From contig CAMWJV010000025.1 of NCBI GenBank assembly GCA_947174665.1, forward strand, positions 1-32,721: 32,721 nucleotides of DNA, read 5' to 3'. The notes under the pieces are model-generated. The model did not search any database and was not told the DNA's origin. It was given only the letters and a program-made list of their open reading frames with translations. The translations under genes were made by a program, and so were the position numbers. Positions 15,786 through 24,027 of this stretch are shown here, one piece after another. The DNA comes from an uncultured Lachnospiraceae bacterium (lineage in GTDB: Bacteria > Bacillota > Clostridia > Lachnospirales > Lachnospiraceae). Positions within the stretch are counted from its first letter, which is position 1. Every line of letters starts with the position of its first letter.

Positions 15786-16976
15786 TCACTCGCCCTGCCC
15801 GGCGAGCTGAGGCATTATGATCTCATCTATAATAAACTTTGCAGTGTCATCAATATCATCATACGCAACACTTTTTGGCAATTCTACACCGAATGCCCGG
15901 AAAACCTTCTGAATAAGAGCCTCTGTGTATATCAGTTTTCCATCGACAACATCCTCAACACCGTCAAGCGCTATAGAGGCCCTGTCAACCTTGTTCATCT
16001 CTTCAAAGCTGAACACAGACTCATCAATCCAGGCTGACAGTTTTTCATCCCTATAACCGACAAGAACAGGATAGCCGCCAATATTACCGCCAAACCCGGG
16101 TGTAAACACCCTTTGACTCTCTCCTGTGCGGATTGTGTCAATTATAGCCACGATAATCTGATAGTTACTTGACGCATTCATCATATTTCTCGTCTGGTCA
16201 ACCGGCATTGCTATCCTGCAGGCCCTGTAAACCTCATCATGAGACAGATTCTGCTCTTCACCCCTGTAATATATTTTAAGCGGCAGTTCCACACCTTCCG
16301 TCTGTCCTTCCTTACTGATGCATACATCATGGAAATGTCCTGCTGCAAACATAATGTCAACATTCCAGAAATCATTCACTCCAAGCATATTTGCCGCCGC
16401 AAACTTCATTCTGGGCACAAGATGATTCAGATTACCGCTTCCGAAATCGGGATAAGCCTTACCGGCACTCTTGAGCCAGGGAATGACAACATCAGAATAT
16501 GACGTGTTGATCACAATAGCATTTGTATCTGCCAGGTCGCAGGCATCCATTACATTCTTTGTAAAGCGGATTGCAAGAGGACTCCAGATGCCATACGCTC
16601 TTAAATTTGCCCATGAAATACTGCCGTATTTAAGTCCCGGATAGGCCCGGCTTGAATTCACAATGAAATCCGGTTGATGCTTCTCAATCGCATTCTTAAT
16701 CGCATTGATGTCATTCAGATCCACACCGCCCTCAACTTCAATATGGGATCTGTTCACGCCTCTGATAAGTCCTGCAACCCTTGTAATGTTTACCTTTTCC
16801 TGCATCTTGTCAGCATCGCGGCCAACCACCACTATGCTGATTGCCTGATCATTCCTGCTCATCAGGTAATCAAGCAGATAAGAGCCAACACTTCCGAGAC
16901 CAATGATCATTACCTTAACTTTACTATTCTTTACATGCTCTTCTACAACTCTTAATCTCTGATCTAATGGTTTCAC
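15786..16976 (-). CDS. Unclassified NAD(P)-dependent Rossmann-fold protein in the phosphonate operon
   Basis: A 396-residue protein with a clear dinucleotide-binding N-terminus: KVKVMIIGLGSVGSYLLDYL (about residues 19-38), then ISIVVVGRDADKMQEK. I do not recognise the family; the fold start resembles saccharopine-dehydrogenase-like and malate-dehydrogenase-like proteins. Conserved-looking stretches such as DFIVNSSRAYPGLKYGSISW, NTSYSDVVIPWLKSAGKAYP and VFTPGFGGNIGGYPVLVGYR may line the active site. It starts at GTG 16976, overlapping the upstream nucleotidyltransferase stop as GTGA, behind GGAAGGAAG, and is followed by the decarboxylase. Tight coupling on both sides implies a pathway step. 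Reduction or oxidation of a phosphonate intermediate, for example phosphonoacetaldehyde to hydroxyethylphosphonate, is possible but unproven. Confidence 0.75.
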   Translation of the reverse strand: MKPLDQRLRVVEEHVKNSKVKVMIIGLGSVGSYLLDYLMSRNDQAISIVVVGRDADKMQEKVNITRVAGLIRGVNRSHIEVEGGVDLNDINAIKNAIEKHQPDFIVNSSRAYPGLKYGSISWANLRAYGIWSPLAIRFTKNVMDACDLADTNAIVINTSYSDVVIPWLKSAGKAYPDFGSGNLNHLVPRMKFAAANMLGVNDFWNVDIMFAAGHFHDVCISKEGQTEGVELPLKIYYRGEEQNLSHDEVYRACRIAMPVDQTRNMMNASSNYQIIVAIIDTIRTGESQRVFTPGFGGNIGGYPVLVGYRDEKLSAWIDESVFSFEEMNKVDRASIALDGVEDVVDGKLIYTEALIQKVFRAFGVELPKSVAYDDIDDTAKFIIDEIIMPQLAGQGE

Positions 16977-17746
16977 TTTGCATCTTCCTTCCAATATTCC
17001 AGTATTTTTCCGTAGTCTCCCCTCGTATTACAATTGGTCCACCTCAAAAGTCCTATTAACTCAAACGATTCCGTATCGCACAAATCTATATAATTCTGAA
17101 TGATTCGGAGATTTGTACCATCCCCTCCCGTCTCATAAAACTTCTCGTTCGCAGCCCTTAGCTTTTCTGTATCCGTAAACTTCCAAATCTGTCCCGAGTT
17201 GAGAATCAGGGAAAAGGCCTCGTCAATCTTCAGTAATCCATGACTGCTGTTAAATGCATATTTATAATGCTCTTCCGCATCCTTATAAAGAACTACCGCC
17301 TTTCTGGAATATATTGGTTCAAAACTGTATGACAGGACATTGGAGCCGGAACCTGCAACCTTACTGAATGAATCCCTGTCGATATCCAAATCGCCCTCAA
17401 CAAACAATACTCCTTCAACATCCTCAGACTTATCGAATATCTCTTTCAGACCTACATACAGGCTATACCCGGATCCAAGGTCTGCGTAATGCTCATTATA
17501 TGTAAGAACAAGCTTGTCCTTCATGGAATTCGGCAGTTTTTCACAGTAAGATTTCAAATCATCATATTTGTAGCCGCCTGCAATTACTATCATATCGGCA
17601 AACATACATTTCTCTAACAGGTGATAAAGTAATGTGCTCGTCCTGTCCTCTTCGAAATAGATTGCCTTGAGACACTTATCTTCCTCAGGTATCCCTTCAT
17701 TGAATCTGCTGGAAACGCCTGCCACAGTTATGATTGCTGCTTCCAT
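16973..17746 (-). CDS. LicC/PntC-like nucleotidyltransferase (second phosphonate or sugar activation enzyme)
   Basis: A 257-residue GT-A-fold nucleotidyltransferase. The N-terminal nucleotide loop is a variant, AAIITVAGVSSRFNEG, followed by the lysine of DKCLKAI. The metal-site acid is in LFVEGDLDIDRDSF. The stretch NEHYADLGSGYSLYVGLKEI aligns by eye with NSVYYKTNNIYSLALAKDHL in the PntC-like half of the 610-aa fusion encoded at 20852-22684, so the two look like distant paralogues. CTP and a phosphonate, phosphorylated choline-like molecule or sugar are therefore plausible substrates. ATG 17746 has a GGGAGG site; a longer open frame to 18049 only reads through the neighbouring epimerase gene. 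It overlaps the next gene by 4 bases. Confidence 0.8.
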   Translation of the reverse strand: MEAAIITVAGVSSRFNEGIPEEDKCLKAIYFEEDRTSTLLYHLLEKCMFADMIVIAGGYKYDDLKSYCEKLPNSMKDKLVLTYNEHYADLGSGYSLYVGLKEIFDKSEDVEGVLFVEGDLDIDRDSFSKVAGSGSNVLSYSFEPIYSRKAVVLYKDAEEHYKYAFNSSHGLLKIDEAFSLILNSGQIWKFTDTEKLRAANEKFYETGGDGTNLRIIQNYIDLCDTESFELIGLLRWTNCNTRGDYGKILEYWKEDAK

Positions 17747-17759
17747 TGATGCCTCCCGT

Positions 17760-18764
17760 CTATCTGCTGAGATAATTTGCAATGCACTCATCAAGACCCT
17801 TGTTAAGGTCAACAACAGGTTTCCATGAGGTGCGTGCCGTGATCTTCTCAGTAGAAAGAAGTCTTCTCTCCGGATCGGACTCTCTGTAACCCTCAAACTC
17901 AATAACCGGGTTCGTAATCCCCATCTTTGCCGCACAGAGTTTTGCAAGATCAAGGATCGAGATTTCCTCATCCGTTGCCACATTGTACACAGTTCCGTCC
18001 AGTGCCGAATCTGTGTCAGCCAGAGCAAGTACGGCGCTGCAGCTGTCATAATTATTGAGGAATGTTCTTCTGTTTTTCCTTGAGTTCTCTAAAAGAACCA
18101 CCTTGCCGTTATCCCGGAAACTATTGATGATAAACGGAATAATATGCTTGGGAAATCTTTCATTCCTGCTGTATACATTGGCAAATCTAATAGAGCAGCC
18201 CTTTATCTTTCCAGTATCTACAGCGTCTCTCATAAAGAACTCCGTCATAAGTTTTCCGACTGCATAGCTTGTTCTCTGACTATGCTCGGCATCGGCCATG
18301 GTAAGGAAATCATCTTCCCTTACGCCCCCGCTTTCATTCCATGAGTGCATCGAATAAACCTCTGATGTAGAGCAGTTGATATACTTTTCCGCCCCCACGC
18401 GGATAGCCTGCTGCAAAAAATCATTCATACCTGATACATTTGTTTCAAAAGTATCGTATACATGATAAAAATGCTCCGTATGAACAACTGCGGCACAGTT
18501 AATATAAATTACCTCATCATATGCCTGCTTTTGATCGGCTACCATTTTACCGAAATATTCCATCTGCACTTTATTGTTGAGATCATATTCAAAAAACTCA
18601 AATCTCGCATCGCCTATACAATCCTTCACCGTTTCAACAGACGACGCAAAAAAATTATCAAATCCCAGAATATGGTCATTGCCGTCTTTTTTCGCCAGGA
18701 TCTGACGGACAAGCTCATTCCCCGTCATGCCTGTAACACCGCTGATTGCGTATAACTTACTCAT
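17760..18764 (-). CDS. NAD-dependent epimerase/dehydratase (extended SDR)
   Basis: A 334-residue extended short-chain dehydrogenase/reductase of the nucleotide-sugar-modifying type. The NAD loop is AISGVTGMTGNELVRQIL (GxxGxxG), the active-site pair is in SYAVGKLMTEFF (YxxxK), with an upstream serine/threonine run at NCSTSEVYS. RFANVYSRNERFPKHIIPF and GTVYNVATDEEISILDLAKL are the usual substrate-side and C-terminal signatures. ATG 18764 follows AAAGGTGG; GTG 18773 is less likely. It lies 13 bases before the LicC-like nucleotidyltransferase gene and 16 bases after the phosphoesterase gene, inside the phosphonate run. It could make or modify the nucleotide-linked group that the neighbouring nucleotidyltransferases activate; the exact substrate is not readable. 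Confidence 0.88.
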   Translation of the reverse strand: MSKLYAISGVTGMTGNELVRQILAKKDGNDHILGFDNFFASSVETVKDCIGDARFEFFEYDLNNKVQMEYFGKMVADQKQAYDEVIYINCAAVVHTEHFYHVYDTFETNVSGMNDFLQQAIRVGAEKYINCSTSEVYSMHSWNESGGVREDDFLTMADAEHSQRTSYAVGKLMTEFFMRDAVDTGKIKGCSIRFANVYSRNERFPKHIIPFIINSFRDNGKVVLLENSRKNRRTFLNNYDSCSAVLALADTDSALDGTVYNVATDEEISILDLAKLCAAKMGITNPVIEFEGYRESDPERRLLSTEKITARTSWKPVVDLNKGLDECIANYLSR

Positions 18765-18780
18765 AAAAACCACCTTTCAT

Positions 18781-19527
18781 TCATATGCCTGACTTAAGTC
18801 TCGACTTATAAAACTCATCTATTTCATCCGGGAACAAAGACTGCTCATACTCCACATCATACTCCACAGCCCTTAATTCCGCTCTTTTTGAAGGCAGATG
18901 CAAGACTGCGTATTGAGCACGGGGATTCTGATTTCTCGGCTGCCCCACAGATCCGGGATTAATGAATATTACTGCCTTCTTATTCCTAAGCTCTACATTC
19001 CGAACATCATAGAACTTTGTAAAGCAATGCGAATAATGCGAATGTCCGGAGAAGACAAGGTCAAAGCTGCTGTAATCACCTTTCAGATTATCCGGCATAA
19101 TAGCCTTCCAATAACAATCCTCACGAGAACCATGTATGGCAAGCGCCTTAAGACCGTCCAGCATAAACTCCTCATAACCGTTTAGATTCATTCTGTTCTT
19201 CATATACTCGAACGAGGATTTTGTCAGCCGCTGTTCTGTATATATCGCCATCGCACGTCCCCTGTCCGAAGATAAGCGTTCCAAATCCTTATCAATGGCT
19301 AATTTCTCATGATTCCCCCAAATATTGACAAGAATCTTTCCTTTCCAGAGGCCGCTTTCAAGCTCCTGCAATTTCCTGATCACTTCATTTGACCTCATTC
19401 CATAATCAATACAATCACCCAAAAGAATTATTCCGTCAAATATCTCATTTCCGCAGTCACTCATCACCGCATCAAATGCACTCATATTGCCATGTATATC
19501 GGAAAGGATCAAATACTTTTTTCCCAT
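18781..19527 (-). CDS. Calcineurin-like metallophosphoesterase
   Basis: A 248-residue two-metal phosphoesterase of the small YfcE/MJ0936-like group. All metal motifs are present: LILSDIHGN (DxH), GIILLGDCIDYG (GD), VNIWGNHEKLA (GNHE), LAIHGSREDC, FSGHSHYSHC (GHxH) and FINPGSVGQPRN. ATG 19527 is chosen behind AGGAG, though the spacing is short; a GTG at 19539 overlapping the PEP mutase stop is the alternative. It is embedded between PEP mutase and the epimerase with gaps of 8-16 bases, so it is probably part of the pathway. It might hydrolyse a phosphorylated or nucleotidyl intermediate. No direct precedent known to me assigns such an enzyme to aminoethylphosphonate synthesis. Confidence 0.88.
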   Translation of the reverse strand: MGKKYLILSDIHGNMSAFDAVMSDCGNEIFDGIILLGDCIDYGMRSNEVIRKLQELESGLWKGKILVNIWGNHEKLAIDKDLERLSSDRGRAMAIYTEQRLTKSSFEYMKNRMNLNGYEEFMLDGLKALAIHGSREDCYWKAIMPDNLKGDYSSFDLVFSGHSHYSHCFTKFYDVRNVELRNKKAVIFINPGSVGQPRNQNPRAQYAVLHLPSKRAELRAVEYDVEYEQSLFPDEIDEFYKSRLKSGI

Positions 19528-19535
19528 AGGACTCC

Positions 19536-20831
19536 TCACATATCATCAATCAGCGTAATGATTTCCTTAAACGGCATCAGCTTTGAATCAACTTCCAGAG
19601 CTCTGTGATTTTTCAATATCTCAACAGCGGTACTCTGCATTGCAGGAAAAGCGCTTCTGGTCAGTTGATTCGCATATATCACTATATTTATACCATGCTG
19701 TGCCAATTCTCCCTCAGTAATGCTGTTAAACGATGTCGGAACCACCACTATCGGAGTAGTTTTATCCTTTGCCCGGAACGCATCGCAAAAGGCCAGCACT
19801 TCATCCGCAGACTTCTTTCTGGAGTGGATCATAATCCCGTCCGCCCCGGCATCCACATACGCAAAAGCTCTTTTCAGGGCATCCTCCTGCCCTTTCTCGA
19901 GTATCAGACTCTCGATGCGGGCAATGATCATGAATTCTTCCGTTCTCTGTGCCTTTTTACCGGCGCTGATCTTGGCGCAGAAATTCTCTATCGTATCCTG
20001 TGTCTGCTCAACCTCCGTCCCGAACAGTGAGTTCTTTTTAAGCCCCGTCTTGTCCTCAATTATTACCGCCGATACTCCCATACGTTCCAGCGTGCGGACA
20101 TTATACACAAAATGCTCGATCAGCCCGCCAGTATCACCGTCAAGAATGATCGGTTTCGTAGTGACTTCCATGACGTCATCTATCGTTCTGATTCTTGAGG
20201 ACATATCCACCAGTTCAATATCCGGTTTCCCTTTGGCTGTGGAATCACATAAACTGGACAACCACATGGCATCAAACTGGTCAAGTTCTCCATCATGCTC
20301 AACGACTGTCTTTTCTGCGATCAGCCCTGTAAGCCCGCTGTGTACCTCTATAGTCTTCACGATAGGACAAAGCTTAAGCAGCTGTCTTAACCGTTTTCTC
20401 CTATACTCCGGCATAGCAAGTTTTTCTTTTATATTATCTTCAATTCGTCTGACATTCTCATTGTAAGTGTAAGGGATCTCTATTAACTCACCCCCTCCGT
20501 ACCGTGCCAGATTCATGATAACATTTTCTCTTATAGCGCTCTCCGGCCCCTGGCACCAGTTGTCACCATGTATCACATAATCCGGCTTCAGCTCCCGCAA
20601 GATATTATCATACATGATCTCCCGCTGAACAACAACCTGCGCCGCAAGCCCTGTATCCCGCACATTCTGACAGCGTTCTTCCAGCGATACAGTCGGAAAT
20701 CTGTTATACTTAATCATGGATTCATCACTGAGAATACCAACGATAACTTCACCGTATTTCGCCGCCTCTTTTAAAATATTCAAATGACCTTCGTGTATTA
20801 CATCAGTACAAAAACATGTGTATACTCTCAA
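19536..20831 (-). CDS. pepM: Phosphoenolpyruvate mutase with N-terminal cytidylyltransferase-like domain
   Basis: A 431-residue fusion. Residues 1-140 are a HxGH-type nucleotidyltransferase (VYTCFCTDVIHEGHLNIL, then KPDYVIHGDNW), the architecture seen in Fom1. The usual ISTT-type signature is not found: after ELIEIPYT the sequence reads YNENVRRIEDN, so CTP use by this domain is doubtful. Residues 150-431 are PEP mutase with every key motif: IILDGDTGG, IEDKTGLKKNSLFG (the EDKxxxKxNS signature), IIARIESLI, GIMIHSRKK and VVVPTSFN. It rearranges PEP to phosphonopyruvate, the entry to C-P bond synthesis. TTG 20831 has GGAGG 7 bases upstream. ATG 20852, overlapping the previous stop as TAATG, is the alternative and would add 7 residues. 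Confidence 0.95.
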   Translation of the reverse strand: MRVYTCFCTDVIHEGHLNILKEAAKYGEVIVGILSDESMIKYNRFPTVSLEERCQNVRDTGLAAQVVVQREIMYDNILRELKPDYVIHGDNWCQGPESAIRENVIMNLARYGGGELIEIPYTYNENVRRIEDNIKEKLAMPEYRRKRLRQLLKLCPIVKTIEVHSGLTGLIAEKTVVEHDGELDQFDAMWLSSLCDSTAKGKPDIELVDMSSRIRTIDDVMEVTTKPIILDGDTGGLIEHFVYNVRTLERMGVSAVIIEDKTGLKKNSLFGTEVEQTQDTIENFCAKISAGKKAQRTEEFMIIARIESLILEKGQEDALKRAFAYVDAGADGIMIHSRKKSADEVLAFCDAFRAKDKTTPIVVVPTSFNSITEGELAQHGINIVIYANQLTRSAFPAMQSTAVEILKNHRALEVDSKLMPFKEIITLIDDM

Positions 20832-20851
20832 AGCAGTTCCTCCAATTCCCA

Positions 20852-22684
20852 TTATCTTTTACTTGCTTCATACTCCTTCATGCATTCAACCAGATAATCA
20901 TTTTCTTCCTCGCATCTTACCGCCAGGCGGATATACTGTTTGCCGTTTCCTATTTTTTCCGACAAATCTTTAATCAATATATTTCTTCTCAATAGATAAC
21001 TCGCCATATCAATACTTTTGGTCCCGTCAACAATTTCGCACATAATATAATTCGCCTGCGACGGGATTGGACGCAAAAACGTCAACTGTTCCAGCTTCCT
21101 CAAAAAATCTCTGCGCGTGATCTTTATTTTATTTATTGCCGCCACATAGTCTTTATTGTATTTCTCGGCAATCTGCATATAAAACTCACCAAATGAATTA
21201 ATATTCCAAATGGGAATGTTTTTCTTTATTTCTTTCACCATCACTTTATCTGCACTTGCCATGACCCCAAGCCTTATGCCGGGAACCCCATATGATTTTG
21301 AAATACTTTTAATTACAAACAACCCTTCTTTATAAGTTTCTAAAATATCATTGGAAATTAATGTTAATTGTTCCAAAGAGTCCCCGTTATCAACAAAATC
21401 CACAAAACTCTCATCAACAATCAGCTTGATCTTTTCCTGCCTGCACCATTCTATCAGCCTTTTTAATTCTGCCATGCTGATATAATTTCCACTTGGATTA
21501 TCCGGGTTCACCAATACCAGAATATCCACTCGGTTTCTCCCGAAAAAATCAATAATATCATTCACAGAATAGGTAAACTGTGCATTGTCTACACCCATAT
21601 AAATGCTATCATCTGCATCATACCGATTAGGGTACTCCTCGAAAGTCGGACGTATAAACCCAGCCTTCCCATGCAAGCTATCCATTAAAACCTGAATTAA
21701 TTCGGCGGCACCGTTACCGAGAACAATATAGTCCTGATCCACACTGAAATTTTTTGATGCAAGCAAACTGTTTACTCTCATTCCGGACGGGTATTGTGTC
21801 AACAGCGTTTCAAAATTGGCCTTTATTTCTTCTGTCATTTTTACAGGCGGATAATATGGATTCACTAAATAGCAAAAATCCAGAAGCCTGGGATAGCGCC
21901 AATATCCGCCATAACGCTTCGTTATCGCTCTATATTTATCGGCATCATTCTCTGTAAATAAGCTGTTTGCTATATCTAAATCCTGAATATCATCTATCTC
22001 ATACCATGCTTGTCCTTCCAACCGTTTCGCGCGGATCTCTTTTGTATCTAACATAGCGATCAATTTAATGACCGATTCGTAATATTCGTTATTTCCCATT
22101 GCCGCTTTATAAGCTTCTAAAAACGGTACATATGTATTTTTCGAAAAATGCTGGCTGAATTTATATATATTGACTGTCTTATAATATTTATCTTTTTCAC
22201 CGAATTTCAGGTATTTCCCCGGAATAAACTCACAAATGCCGTCTTCAGCATCAAGAATCATACATGTCCCGTCCATCCAGCTCTCAAATTTATCTACTAA
22301 CGCAAGCGTTTCCCTCTTATCCTGAAGCAGAATATCAATGACTTCTTCTTCAAATATCAGATCAGATTCCAGGATCAAAGTATCTTCTGCGATAAGATGA
22401 TCCTTTGCAAGTGCCAGCGAATAGATATTATTTGTTTTATAGTATACACTATTATCGATAAACTGGATAGGTGTCTTAATATTTAAAGAATAAATATAAT
22501 CCATCAGTCTTTGTCCTTCATAACCGACAACAATTACTATACGGCTCAGATATTTCCGGTCAAGTATCCTTAACGCTCTCTCTATCAGCGTTATGCCATT
22601 TACCTTTACCATACATTTTGTATTATTCTTTGTCAGACTTTTAAGTCGTTTACCCATTCCGGCTGCCAATATTATTGCCTGCAT
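20852..22684 (-). CDS. pntC: PntC-like cytidylyltransferase fused to a class I/II aminotransferase
   Basis: A 610-residue two-domain protein. Residues 1-235 are a LicC-type nucleotidyltransferase: AIILAAGMGKRLKSLTKNNT with KCMVKVNG, then VIVVGYEGQRLMDYI and the acid site LILESDLIF. Residues 245-610 are a HisC/CobD-like PLP aminotransferase: ENPYYPP-type entry, VLGNGAAELIQVLMDS, VNPDNPSGNYIS, LIVDESFVDF and the PLP lysine in SISKSYGVPGIRLG. The layout matches the known PntC-aminotransferase fusion of bacterial phosphonate pathways, which makes 2-aminoethylphosphonate from phosphonoacetaldehyde and activates it as CMP-aminoethylphosphonate. ATG 22684 lies 9 bases after AAGGGAG; ATG 22693 touches that site and is rejected. 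The next gene, PEP mutase, follows directly. Confidence 0.92.
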   Translation of the reverse strand: MQAIILAAGMGKRLKSLTKNNTKCMVKVNGITLIERALRILDRKYLSRIVIVVGYEGQRLMDYIYSLNIKTPIQFIDNSVYYKTNNIYSLALAKDHLIAEDTLILESDLIFEEEVIDILLQDKRETLALVDKFESWMDGTCMILDAEDGICEFIPGKYLKFGEKDKYYKTVNIYKFSQHFSKNTYVPFLEAYKAAMGNNEYYESVIKLIAMLDTKEIRAKRLEGQAWYEIDDIQDLDIANSLFTENDADKYRAITKRYGGYWRYPRLLDFCYLVNPYYPPVKMTEEIKANFETLLTQYPSGMRVNSLLASKNFSVDQDYIVLGNGAAELIQVLMDSLHGKAGFIRPTFEEYPNRYDADDSIYMGVDNAQFTYSVNDIIDFFGRNRVDILVLVNPDNPSGNYISMAELKRLIEWCRQEKIKLIVDESFVDFVDNGDSLEQLTLISNDILETYKEGLFVIKSISKSYGVPGIRLGVMASADKVMVKEIKKNIPIWNINSFGEFYMQIAEKYNKDYVAAINKIKITRRDFLRKLEQLTFLRPIPSQANYIMCEIVDGTKSIDMASYLLRRNILIKDLSEKIGNGKQYIRLAVRCEEENDYLVECMKEYEASKR

Positions 22685-22717
22685 ATACTTCATCTCCCTT
22701 AGTCTATATATGAATTA

Positions 22718-22734
22718 GGCGTTTGCAAAACGCC
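22718..22734 (-). promoter_or_regulatory. Hairpin in the 149-bp gap before the phosphonate genes
   Basis: GGCGTTT 22718-22724 pairs perfectly with AAACGCC 22728-22734, 34 bases before the PntC-like gene. A GGCGCC palindrome (22752-22757) and a TTGTT/AACAA pair (22761-22765 with 22772-22776) lie behind it. No T run follows on the minus strand, so it is not a standard terminator. It is the only long gap within the glycan/phosphonate run. No convincing promoter was found, so internal control or processing is possible. Confidence 0.4.
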
Positions 22735-22833
22735 ATAATCTGCATAAATACGGCGCCTTTTTGTTGCCAAAAACAACTAGCCGCTCACCGGATATGACAT
22801 TAAGCAACTTTCTTTGACCGATATTTTCAGGAA

Positions 22834-24024
22834 CTATTCTTGATCTGTTTTTTCCTTCCACCACTGCATCATTTTGCAAAAACTAATATAATAATTTTCG
22901 GATGAATACTTCTGTACCTCTGTAAATGCCTGTTGCGCCATAGCAGTTCTGATCTCCGGATTATTTTTCATCCACAAAATTCCCTCTGACATTTTTTCAA
23001 TAATGTTTTCATCCCTACAAATTACTAAACCTGCCCCATTCGGAACAAATTCTGTCATACCACCTGAATTTGTTAATAATAATGGTAATTTACTACACAT
23101 TCCCTCCAGTGCAACCAGTCCCACAGCTTCTTCCCACATACTTGGCACCGCTTGCATATCAGCACTTCTGTAATATATCGGCAGATCAGCATTTGGGATA
23201 TAACCCAGATATATTATTCGCTCACTATTTTCGTCTGACATTCTCTGTATTTCTTTCGCATATGGCGTTTGATTGCCATTTGCAAAGCTATCACTTCCTA
23301 TCAGCAATAATTTGACATTTTTATCGGCTATCCCTAAAACAGCTGAAATCAATTCCTTTACCCCTTTTTCCGGAATCAGCCTTCCGACAAACAGAACAAC
23401 AAAATCCTCCTCACGCAATCCCAGCTTTTTTCGGATTTCTAAACATTCCTTTTCATTAACCGGCCCCACAAACTTTTCAACTTCTATTGCATTTCTCAAT
23501 ACATAGGTTCTTCTTATATTTTCTGTATCCCCCTTATTCCACTCTCTTGCCGAAAAATCGCTTGGTGCAATCGTAATACCAAATGCTTCTTTATAAATTC
23601 CTACTCGTTCAGAGCAAGAATGAAGATGTATTGCCCTTCGTTTTTTTGAAGATACCTTTTCGAAATAATTACTAATCCTGGACGCACAACCCTCCATTAT
23701 TATGTAATCTGCTTTTTCATACTTGGCAATAAGAGATGCCTTATAATCATATGGGTAAGCTTCCAGCAGCTTAGTTTCTTCTGCATTCTCCGGATGCGGC
23801 ATCTCCTCCGGAAAATTATTGATCTTCGTACTGCAAGTGTAGCATTTTGAATACCTCCACTCCTGAATCCCATCAACACTGTCCGGAGAAACAAAGATAA
23901 ACTTAAAATATCCATATTTTTCATTTTGTTTCAAAAGCATTGTCATTAAGGTTTCAATCGCTCCTCCCTTTTTGGCAGGAACAGGCATTGCATTTGAATA
24001 CATCACGAACATTATCTTTAACAT
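22834..24024 (-). CDS. Glycosyltransferase family 4 protein
   Basis: A 396-residue retaining GT-B glycosyltransferase. The N-terminal acceptor half opens KIMFVMYSNAMPVPAKKGGA, with the typical glycine-rich loop before IETLM. The donor half shows VVLFVGRLIPEKGVKELISA and the classical E-x7-E region MWEEAVGLVALEGMCSKLPL, followed by TNSGGMTEFVPNGAGLV. It adds a sugar from a nucleotide donor to a growing cell-surface glycan on the cytoplasmic face. ATG 24024 follows AGAGG, and the gene starts 3 bases after the stop of the pyruvyltransferase gene. It is the last gene of the glycan half before the 149-bp gap. Donor sugar and linkage are not predictable. Confidence 0.93.
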   Translation of the reverse strand: MLKIMFVMYSNAMPVPAKKGGAIETLMTMLLKQNEKYGYFKFIFVSPDSVDGIQEWRYSKCYTCSTKINNFPEEMPHPENAEETKLLEAYPYDYKASLIAKYEKADYIIMEGCASRISNYFEKVSSKKRRAIHLHSCSERVGIYKEAFGITIAPSDFSAREWNKGDTENIRRTYVLRNAIEVEKFVGPVNEKECLEIRKKLGLREEDFVVLFVGRLIPEKGVKELISAVLGIADKNVKLLLIGSDSFANGNQTPYAKEIQRMSDENSERIIYLGYIPNADLPIYYRSADMQAVPSMWEEAVGLVALEGMCSKLPLLLTNSGGMTEFVPNGAGLVICRDENIIEKMSEGILWMKNNPEIRTAMAQQAFTEVQKYSSENYYISFCKMMQWWKEKTDQE

Positions 24025-24027
24025 CTT

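Noticed and set aside
17747..18049. N-terminal extension of the LicC-like nucleotidyltransferase
   Set aside because: The extra 101 residues are an out-of-frame reading of the epimerase gene; the ATG at 17746 has a good GGGAGG site and starts directly at the nucleotide-binding loop.
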